From Campylobacteraceae bacterium (GTDB taxonomy: Bacteria; Campylobacterota; Campylobacteria; Campylobacterales; Sulfurovaceae), in contig JALVWV010000200.1 of the NCBI GenBank assembly GCA_027023145.1, forward strand, positions 1-9,674: a stretch of 9,674 nucleotides of DNA, in the 5' to 3' direction. Position 1 is the first letter of the stretch. Each line of letters begins with the position of its first letter. The notes below the pieces were generated by a model. The model was not told the origin of the DNA and searched no databases. It worked only from the letters and a program-made list of their open reading frames with translations. Shown piece after piece: positions 1 through 4,838 of the stretch. The position numbers were made by a program, and so were the translations under genes.

Positions 1-1041
1 GACCCGGGATTTTTTGATCTGCTGGGCTTGATTGTACTCGATGTAAATCTTCGCTGTTGCGAAGAGGAACGTCGTAATCGCCGGGCCAAGAATCATCCCC
101 CAGAACCCATAACTCCCCATCCCAGCCAGAATCGAGAAGAAAATCACGAATTCATTGATGCTGGTCGTGTTTTCGAGAAGGTCTTCCTTCATCACTTTGA
201 TGATGATCGGCTTGACAAACGTATCGGCGATCACCGAGATCACAATGATGGAGTAGAGGGCGATGGTTAGCGCCGTCTGTGTGTTGATCTCACTCCACGC
301 ATACAGCGACAGCGGAATCCAGACGATCGCACCCCCCACAATGGGGATAAGCGAAGCAAATCCGTAGATTACTCCAAACACCAGACCGTTGAAATCAAAA
401 TAGCTTACAAACATCCCAAAAAGGAACCCCTCAAAAATCGCCGTGACCACGATCGAATAAAACACCACTTCCATCGTCGAAGCTACTTCACCGATCATCT
501 TTTCGCTGCGGGAGAAAGAGACCGGAAGCAGTGACTGAATCAGCGCAAAAAAGCGCTCACTGTAGTAGTTGATAATCGCATAAAATGTGATCACTAGGCC
601 CACTTCCTTAAGAAAACCAAGCCCTGCACCTCCCATTTTGGTGACATATAGGGTGCCCTCTTTGATGTATCCGGCGATCTTGTCCCCCTGGAGATACTCA
701 TTGACCCAGCCGGAGAGGTAGGGGATGTCGTGGGTAAACTCTTTGATTTTGGCTACGACATGGTGGATCATCTCCTTGTCAATGTGGCTGGCGTAGGTCA
801 CCCCCGTCGTTGCGATGTAGATAATCGGAGCCACCATCAGGACAAAGAGTAGGATGGTCGCTGAGAGGGTTCCTAGCTTGTTGGAGTGGAGCCGAGTGAC
901 GAGATAATGGGTTAGATTAGAGGTCGCCATGACAAGAAGTGCTGCGACACTAATCGAGAGTAAAAAAGGTTGATAGATGCTGAAAGCCGCCCAGACTGCG
1001 ACGGCGAAAAGGATCATGATGATGCCGTTAGTTCTCTCCAA
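1..1041 (-). CDS. AI-2E family transporter (partial, 3' end beyond window)
   Basis: This is a polytopic inner-membrane protein of the AI-2E / TqsA / PerM-like family. Some members export autoinducer-2 and others exchange ions, so the substrate here cannot be stated. I translated the reverse complement by hand and the frame is open to base 1, giving 347 codons from a TTG at 1041. Two hydrophobic helices span residues about 7-40 and 57-82. A soluble segment at 85-135, typical of the family, follows. Four or more helices then lie between 138 and 335. The family signatures are SLIPIVGG (230-237) with P243, and GSYGFWGMILGP (309-320). The family is usually about 340-370 residues, so only a few codons should be missing. 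Start choice: TTG 1041 has AGGGGG five bases upstream and overlaps ruvB by 14 bp. ATG 1017 is the alternative but has no well-spaced ribosome site. It is probably co-transcribed with ruvB. Confidence 0.88.
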   Translation of the reverse strand, partial: MERTNGIIMILFAVAVWAAFSIYQPFLLSISVAALLVMATSNLTHYLVTRLHSNKLGTLSATILLFVLMVAPIIYIATTGVTYASHIDKEMIHHVVAKIKEFTHDIPYLSGWVNEYLQGDKIAGYIKEGTLYVTKMGGAGLGFLKEVGLVITFYAIINYYSERFFALIQSLLPVSFSRSEKMIGEVASTMEVVFYSIVVTAIFEGFLFGMFVSYFDFNGLVFGVIYGFASLIPIVGGAIVWIPLSLYAWSEINTQTALTIALYSIIVISVIADTFVKPIIIKVMKEDLLENTTSINEFVIFFSILAGMGSYGFWGMILGPAITTFLFATAKIYIEYNQAQQIKKSRV

Positions 1042-2050
1042 AAAGTCCCCCTTGATTGATGTGAAGCGGAGTGAGACGGAAATGCGTGTAGGTTTTCTCT
1101 GTTGCGATCCGACCGCGTGCTGTACGTTCAATGTAGCCGTTGGCGATCAGATAGGGCTCGAGGACGTCTTCGATCGTCCCCTCATCTTCACTCAGCGCTG
1201 CGCCGATCGTACTCAGTCCTATTGGTTTGCCTTTGGCAGAGACCAACAGCTCCAAGAGGCGGATATCCTGCTCGTCAAACCCGATATCGTTGACACCCAG
1301 CTCATCAAGTGCGTATTGCGTCCGTGCTATTTCGATTCGTGCTTCATCTGCCACTTCGGCAAAATCCCGTACCCGGCGCAGCAGGCGCAGAGCAATCCGC
1401 GGGGTACCCCGTGAGCGACGGGCAATCTCATGTGCTGCATCTCTGGCAGTAGGTTTACCAAGCTTGAGCGCCGCCTGCTCGATAATAGTACCCAACTCTT
1501 CGGAGGTGTAAAACTGCATCCGAAAATGCATCCCGAAGCGCTCCCGAAGGGGGTTGCTCAGCATTCCGGCACGGGTCGTGGCACCAATTAGGGTAAAACG
1601 GGGAAGGTCGATCTTGACCGTCTGTGCTGCCGGGCCGGAGCCGATGATGATGTCGAGGCGAAAATCCTCCATCGCCGGATAGAGGATCTCTTCGATCGCC
1701 GGACTCATCCGATGGATCTCATCGATGAAGAGGATGTCCCCCTCCTCAATGTTGGTCAGCAGCGCTGCGAGATCACCGGATTTTTCGATCATGGGTGCGG
1801 CAGTGGTCTTGATGTTGGCCCCCATCTCGGTGGCGATGATGTTGGCTAGGGTGGTCTTGCCCAGACCCGGAGGACCGAAGAAGAGGATGTGATCGAGTGC
1901 TTCATTCCGTTTGCGGCTCGCCTCGATAAACACCTTAAGATTCTTTTTAATCTTCTCCTGTCCGATGTACTCGTCCCATGAGCTTGGACGCAAGCTCAGC
2001 TCATACGACGACTCCCCTTCGAACTTCTCGATCTCGACCATCCGTTCCAT
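1028..2050 (-). CDS. ruvB: Holliday junction branch migration DNA helicase RuvB
   Basis: RuvB is the hexameric AAA+ motor that, with RuvA, drives branch migration of Holliday junctions in the cytoplasm before RuvC cleavage. At 340 residues it is full length. The Walker A motif is GPPGLGKTT (59-67, with K65). The Walker B motif is LFIDEIH (107-113, with D110). The sensor stretch is GATTRAG (156-162). The arginine finger region is NPLRERFG, where R171 matches E. coli R174. The small AAA lid follows at about 183-255. A C-terminal winged-helix domain (about 260-335) contains KPIGLSTIGAALSEDEGTIE and a YIERTARGR stretch. The MERMVEIEKF start resembles campylobacterial RuvB, and AAGGAG lies seven bases before the ATG. 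That ribosome site is inside a small perfect palindrome, described separately. Neighbours are panB upstream on the same strand (125 bp gap) and an overlapping AI-2E gene downstream. There is no ruvA or ruvC here. Confidence 0.98.
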   Translation of the reverse strand: MERMVEIEKFEGESSYELSLRPSSWDEYIGQEKIKKNLKVFIEASRKRNEALDHILFFGPPGLGKTTLANIIATEMGANIKTTAAPMIEKSGDLAALLTNIEEGDILFIDEIHRMSPAIEEILYPAMEDFRLDIIIGSGPAAQTVKIDLPRFTLIGATTRAGMLSNPLRERFGMHFRMQFYTSEELGTIIEQAALKLGKPTARDAAHEIARRSRGTPRIALRLLRRVRDFAEVADEARIEIARTQYALDELGVNDIGFDEQDIRLLELLVSAKGKPIGLSTIGAALSEDEGTIEDVLEPYLIANGYIERTARGRIATEKTYTHFRLTPLHINQGGLFGEN

Positions 2051-2054
2051 TTAA

Positions 2055-2071
2055 GCACTCCTTTGGAGTGC
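2055..2071 (-). promoter_or_regulatory. Perfect palindrome enclosing the ruvB ribosome binding site
   Basis: On the minus-strand mRNA the arms GCACTCC and GGAGTGC are separated by AAA and form a perfect 7-bp stem. It ends four bases before the ruvB ATG. The Shine-Dalgarno core GGAG is in the 3' arm, so the folded RNA would hide it. The pairing is visible directly. A regulatory effect, such as translational repression or temperature sensitivity, is inference. Confidence 0.55.
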
Positions 2072-2102
2072 AGAGGGTAGAGGGTAGAGGGTAGTGGGTA
2101 GA
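2072..2102. repeat. Heptamer tandem repeat, unit AGAGGGT, four copies
   Basis: Three exact copies of AGAGGGT (2072-2078, 2079-2085, 2086-2092) are followed by one variant, AGTGGGT (2093-2099), and a partial AGA. The array directly abuts the ruvB-proximal palindrome with no intervening base. It lies in the 5' leader region of ruvB, where the minus-strand sequence reads ACCCTCT repeats. It resembles the short heptamer tandem repeats seen between genes in many bacteria. Function is unknown, and copy number may vary among strains. Confidence 0.85.
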
Positions 2103-2162
2103 AACAGAGTGTGCCATAAAAGTTTTTTGTCAAAAAGCATATAGAAATTCTTCATATTCATA

Positions 2163-2176
2163 CCTCATTCCTCATT
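2163..2176. repeat. Short heptamer tandem repeat CCTCATT, two copies, at the panB 3' end
   Basis: Two exact copies of CCTCATT are visible (AATGAGG on the panB-coding strand). The right copy shares one base with the panB stop codon. Beyond the left copy on the minus strand the pattern decays into TATGAAT and ATGAAG, then an AT-rich imperfect palindrome around AGAAATTCT. Two copies alone could be chance. I list it because two longer heptamer arrays occur in the same window. Confidence 0.5.
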
Positions 2177-2988
2177 TAATAACTGTGCTCCTCGTCCGGA
2201 AAAGCTCGGCTTTTCACCTCATCGCGATATTGGCCGAGTGCTTCACGGATGCGGTCGGCTCCGTTGAGGTAGCGCTTGACAAATTTGGGCTTGAAGGTTT
2301 CGAAAAAGCCAAACATATCGCTCCACACCAGCACCTGGCCGTCGGTGACATTGCCCGCTCCGATGCCGATGGTGGGGATGGTGAGTGCCTCCGTGATACG
2401 CCGGGCTGCTTCGGTCTTCATCCCCTCAAGCACCATGGCAAACGCCCCAGCCGCCTGAAGCGCCAGGGCATCGTCTATAAGCCGCTCGATGTCAGCTTCG
2501 TCCTTGCCAACAATGTGGTATCCCCCTTCGGCTCGTACCGACTGAGGCATGAGCCCAATGTGCGCAACCACCGCAATGCCGTGATGGGTCAAATGGCGCA
2601 CGAGTGGCGCCCGCTCCGCTCCCCCCTCGATCTTGATCGCCTGGGCATCGGTCTCGCTGTACACCCGCACCGCATTGGCGAGTGCCTGTTCTTCGCTCAG
2701 GTACGACCCAAACGGCATGTCAAAGACAATGAGTGGAAGCTTGGCGCCGTTGCAGACCGCCTGAGTATGGTAAATCATTTGATCCATCGTCGCACTCAGC
2801 GTATCGGCCTTGCCAAGAAAACTCATATTGAGGCTGTCTCCGACAAGGATCATCTCCACCTCGCCATCAAACAGCTGCGCAAACAAAGCATCATACGCCG
2901 TCACCATCGTGATCGGCTCTTTACCTTTCATTGCGGCAATGGTATTGACCGTCACTCGCTTCTCGATACGGGGGGTGTGGATGCTCAT
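2176..2988 (-). CDS. panB: 3-methyl-2-oxobutanoate hydroxymethyltransferase (ketopantoate hydroxymethyltransferase)
   Basis: PanB transfers a hydroxymethyl group from 5,10-methylene-tetrahydrofolate to 2-oxoisovalerate, making ketopantoate. This is the first committed step to pantothenate and coenzyme A. The protein is a cytosolic TIM barrel and is complete here at 270 residues. Motifs in order: MVTAYDALFA (28-37), ILVGDSLNM (47-55), FDMPFGSY (89-96), IKIEGG (118-123), VAHIGLMPQS (141-150), FAMVLEGM (183-190) and IPTIGIGAG (204-212). The metal and active-site residues correspond to E. coli D45, D84, K112, E114 and E181, here D51, D90, K119, E121 and E188. The ATG has AGGA six bases upstream. 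It is divergent from trpA and lies upstream of ruvB on the same strand. panC and panD are not in the window. Confidence 0.97.
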   Translation of the reverse strand: MSIHTPRIEKRVTVNTIAAMKGKEPITMVTAYDALFAQLFDGEVEMILVGDSLNMSFLGKADTLSATMDQMIYHTQAVCNGAKLPLIVFDMPFGSYLSEEQALANAVRVYSETDAQAIKIEGGAERAPLVRHLTHHGIAVVAHIGLMPQSVRAEGGYHIVGKDEADIERLIDDALALQAAGAFAMVLEGMKTEAARRITEALTIPTIGIGAGNVTDGQVLVWSDMFGFFETFKPKFVKRYLNGADRIREALGQYRDEVKSRAFPDEEHSY

Positions 2989-3018
2989 CTTCTTTCCTGC
3001 GAACCTGTTTTTTATGTA

Positions 3019-3024
3019 ATATTA
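3019..3024 (-). promoter_or_regulatory. Possible panB -10 element (TAATAT)
   Basis: The minus strand reads TAATAT here, inside an AT-rich stretch about 30 bp before the panB ATG. No -35 hexamer is recognisable at normal spacing, which is common in Campylobacterota. Other register choices in the same AT-rich stretch are possible. Confidence 0.3.
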
Positions 3025-3034
3025 AGACATAAAT

Positions 3035-3056
3035 GGTGTGCTATTGCACACCCTAC
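3035..3056 (-). repeat. REP-like palindrome with GTAG head
   Basis: The arms GGTGTGC (3035-3041) and GCACACC (3046-3052) form a perfect 7-bp stem around TATT. On the minus strand the hairpin is immediately preceded by GTAG (plus CTAC, 3053-3056). A GTAG or GGAG tetranucleotide followed by a palindrome is the defining layout of REP elements mobilised by REP-associated tyrosine transposases. I see no such transposase in the window. A dyad operator for the divergent promoters is the alternative. Confidence 0.5.
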
Positions 3057-3071
3057 GCGTCTTTCCCAACA

Positions 3072-3218
3072 CAAAGAGGGTTTTGGCTGACGGGTGGGAG
3101 GAAAAGGCATGGGCAAGAGCACGTAAATCAGAAACAAAACGATTCATTCGTACCACAAAATACGATTACGCATCTCTTGCTTGCCTTTTCCTCCCGTCCG
3201 GCGGCCAATCCCTCTTTG
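3072..3218 (+). repeat. 147-bp imperfect inverted repeat, potential long RNA hairpin
   Basis: Paired blocks from outside in are: CAAAGAGGG (3072-3080) with 3210-3218; about 12 pairs of 3083-3095 with 3196-3208; GGGAGGAAAAGGCA (3096-3109) with 3182-3195; GCAAGAG (3113-3119) with 3174-3180; and CGTAA (3122-3126) with 3166-3170. That makes about 47 pairs around a loop of about 39 bases. Three non-Watson-Crick positions in the stem (3088/3203, 3094/3197, 3095/3196) are G-U wobbles if plus-strand RNA is made, but would be A-C mismatches in minus-strand RNA. The repeat ends sharply at CAAAGAGGG, with no convincing target-site duplication. It could be a decayed MITE, an inverted duplication or a structured RNA. 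The right end touches the -35 region of trpA. Confidence 0.7.
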
Positions 3219-3242
3219 ACCGACCTCATTTTATCTAAAAAA

Positions 3243-3250
3243 TGTATAAT
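3243..3250 (+). promoter_or_regulatory. trpA-operon promoter, extended -10 (TGTATAAT)
   Basis: A perfect TATAAT (3245-3250) with a TG one base before it is preceded by a T/A-rich stretch, as is typical of sigma-70 promoters in Campylobacterota that lack a fixed -35. TTGACC at 3216-3221 is 23 bp upstream, too far to be a normal -35 box. Predicted transcription starts near 3257, giving a leader of roughly 37 bases before the chosen trpA start. The large inverted repeat is therefore upstream of this promoter, not in the leader. Confidence 0.6.
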
Positions 3251-3293
3251 ACCACGAAATGATACAAACCAAGAAACCATTATGGAAATCATC

Positions 3294-4034
3294 ATGAAAA
3301 AACTTGTAGCCTACATCACCACCGGATATCCCGAAAAATACTTCACTGTTGATCTTGCGTTGGCGCTGGCCGAAGCGGGGGTTGATACCCTTGAGATGGG
3401 AATCCCCTTCTCCGATCCCGTAGCCGACGGTCCCATCATTGAACAGGCTAACCTCCGCTCCCTCCAAAATGGATTCAAACTCGACGATCTCTTTGAAATC
3501 TCCCGCGAGATTGGCCCCATGGTCGATACCCTCTGGATGGGCTATTTCAACCCGTTTTATCACAAGGGGATGGAAACCTTCATTGCCAAAGCCCAGGTAG
3601 CAGACATACACGGCTTCATCATCCCCGACCTCCCTTATGAAGAGGCGCAGCCCTACAAACCCATGATCGAAGCAGCTGGGCTCAGTCTGATCGACTTCAT
3701 CGCCCCCACCGATACACCGGAGCGGATTGCCATGATCGCCAAAGATGCCCGCACATTCCTCTATCTCGTCGCCTATGCCGGGATCACCGGCAGCGGCCAG
3801 GCTGAAGATCTCACCCCCATCATCGAGCAGATTCGCATCCACACCGATACCCCCATCTATGTCGGATTTGGTGTCAACGAAAAAACAGCCAAAGAGAAGG
3901 CACAAGGGGTCGATGGCGTCATCGTCGGCTCCGCCTTCGTCAAGGTACTGATGGATGATCTCCTCACCCCTACCCACAAGATCGCCAAAGTGGTCGAAAT
4001 GGCACGAGAGATTAAAGCGAGGATCAACGAATAA
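3294..4034 (+). CDS. trpA: Tryptophan synthase alpha subunit
   Basis: TrpA cleaves indole-3-glycerol phosphate to indole and glyceraldehyde-3-phosphate, and passes indole to TrpB through the alpha2beta2 tunnel in the cytosol. It is a TIM barrel of 246 residues from the chosen start, somewhat shorter than the 268 of E. coli. The catalytic acids are E34 in LEMGIPFSDP and D45 in VADGP, matching E. coli E49 and D60. The loop YAGITGSG and the phosphate-binding stretches YVGFGV and VIVGSAFVK are present. I start at ATG 3294 (MKKLVAYITT) because related TrpA proteins begin this way and GGA lies seven bases upstream. ATG 3282, adding MEII, is the alternative. The stop overlaps the lgt start by one base (TAATG). 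No trpB or other trp gene is next to it, so it is a detached trp gene. No leader-peptide attenuator is visible. Confidence 0.95.
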   Translation: MKKLVAYITTGYPEKYFTVDLALALAEAGVDTLEMGIPFSDPVADGPIIEQANLRSLQNGFKLDDLFEISREIGPMVDTLWMGYFNPFYHKGMETFIAKAQVADIHGFIIPDLPYEEAQPYKPMIEAAGLSLIDFIAPTDTPERIAMIAKDARTFLYLVAYAGITGSGQAEDLTPIIEQIRIHTDTPIYVGFGVNEKTAKEKAQGVDGVIVGSAFVKVLMDDLLTPTHKIAKVVEMAREIKARINE

Positions 4035-4828
4035 TGGACTACTTTGTCTGGAATGTTGATCCCAATATTTTCCACTATGGTGCACTGCAGCTGCGCTGGT
4101 ACGGTGTCCTTTTTGTGGGCTCTTTTTTCATCGGCCTAGCCATCACCAAGTGGATTTTCCGGCGCGAAGGCAAGCCCGTGGACACCCTCGACAACCTTCT
4201 TCTCTATGCCATCGTCGGCACCGTCGTCGGCTCACGGCTCATGCACTGTCTGGCCTACGAGCCCGATTATTACCTCTCCCATCCCCTCGAGATCCTCAAA
4301 GTCTGGAAAGGGGGTCTCGCCAGCCATGGAGGGCTCATCGGTGTCATGATCGCCCTCTACCTCTATGCCCGCCGTTATCACCTCTCTTATCTCTGGCTGA
4401 TCTCGCGCCTCACATTGCCGGGGATGATCGTCGCCGCCTCCGTACGGATCGGCAACTTCTTCAATTCCGAGATCCTTGGTCTTCCGACACAGGTTCCCTG
4501 GGCCGTCATCTTCAAACGGGTAGACATGGTTCCCCGCCATCCGGTGCAGCTCTATGAGGCCGGATCGTATCTGTTGATCTTTCTCATCCTCCTTGTCTTT
4601 TACCTCCGCAGCCGTCCCCAAACAGCGACACGCTACCTCCCCGGTATCTTTGCGGTGCTGCTGTTCGGGGCACGGTTTGTCCTCGAATATTTCAAAACCC
4701 GTCAAGCTGACTACACCACATCGCTTCCGTTTACTACCGGCCAATTGTTAAGCATCCCCGTCATCCTCGTCGGCCTCATTTGGATTGCTTGGGCTTTTTA
4801 TGGAAATAAAGTGAGAAGCGAGAAGTGA
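4034..4828 (+). CDS. lgt: Phosphatidylglycerol--prolipoprotein diacylglyceryl transferase
   Basis: Lgt is the inner-membrane enzyme that transfers diacylglyceryl from phosphatidylglycerol to the lipobox cysteine of prolipoproteins, the first step of lipoprotein maturation. It has 264 residues and about seven hydrophobic segments. Family residues visible: Y23 in LRWYG, H98 in LASHGGLIG, the signature VRIGNFFNSEILG (137-149, with R138 and N141), and R214/E218 in RFVLEYF. These match E. coli Y26, H103, R143, N146, R239 and E243. GQLLSIP (236-242) is also conserved. ATG 4034 overlaps the trpA stop, with GAGGA ten bases upstream. The last residues (VRSEK) are encoded by a GTGAGAA heptamer array, and the stop TGA overlaps the GTG start of the next gene. 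The tail after YGNK therefore looks repeat-derived and not functional. Confidence 0.97.
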   Translation: MDYFVWNVDPNIFHYGALQLRWYGVLFVGSFFIGLAITKWIFRREGKPVDTLDNLLLYAIVGTVVGSRLMHCLAYEPDYYLSHPLEILKVWKGGLASHGGLIGVMIALYLYARRYHLSYLWLISRLTLPGMIVAASVRIGNFFNSEILGLPTQVPWAVIFKRVDMVPRHPVQLYEAGSYLLIFLILLVFYLRSRPQTATRYLPGIFAVLLFGARFVLEYFKTRQADYTTSLPFTTGQLLSIPVILVGLIWIAWAFYGNKVRSEK

Positions 4829-4838
4829 GAAGTGAGAA
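4811..4838. repeat. Heptamer tandem repeat GTGAGAA, four copies, across the lgt/activase junction
   Basis: The copies are 4811-4817 (exact), 4818-4824 (GCGAGAA), 4825-4831 and 4832-4838 (both exact), followed by GTTGAGG, which begins like a further unit. The array encodes the lgt C-terminal VRSEK, its TGA stop, and the proposed GTG start of the next gene. The unit is not a multiple of three. Read by hand, any array of three or more copies still stops lgt at its sixth codon, while loss of two copies would fuse lgt in frame to the activase. Confidence 0.88.

Larger units (their letters stand above)
2989..3293. other. Divergent intergenic region between panB and trpA (305 bp)
   Basis: The region holds, left to right: the panB ribosome site (AGGA, 2995-2998), an AT-rich panB promoter candidate, a REP-like hairpin (3035-3056), a 147-bp imperfect inverted repeat (3072-3218) and the trpA promoter (3243-3250). 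An open frame runs through it into trpA from ATG 3033, but that frame crosses the hairpins and the promoter, and its translation has no TrpA character. I treat it as non-coding. Confidence 0.7.

Noticed and set aside
28..270. 80-residue plus-strand open frame at the left edge
   Set aside because: The opposite strand is continuously open and encodes the membrane helices and GP motif of the AI-2E family protein.
2185..3090. 301-residue plus-strand open frame opposite panB
   Set aside because: It is an antisense shadow of panB: no recognisable motif, and it overlaps a fully conserved gene.
3216..3221. TTGACC as a -35 box for trpA
   Set aside because: It is 23 bp from the TATAAT, well beyond the usual 16-18 bp spacing, and it overlaps the end of the inverted repeat.
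3033..3293. N-terminal extension of trpA to ATG 3033 (333-residue version)
   Set aside because: The extension would be read through a REP-like hairpin, the long inverted repeat and a good -10 promoter. The added residues show no TrpA character, while ATG 3294 gives the normal N-terminus.
3231..4085. 284-residue minus-strand open frame opposite trpA
   Set aside because: It is an antisense shadow of trpA caused by codon bias. It covers the trpA promoter and has no family motif.
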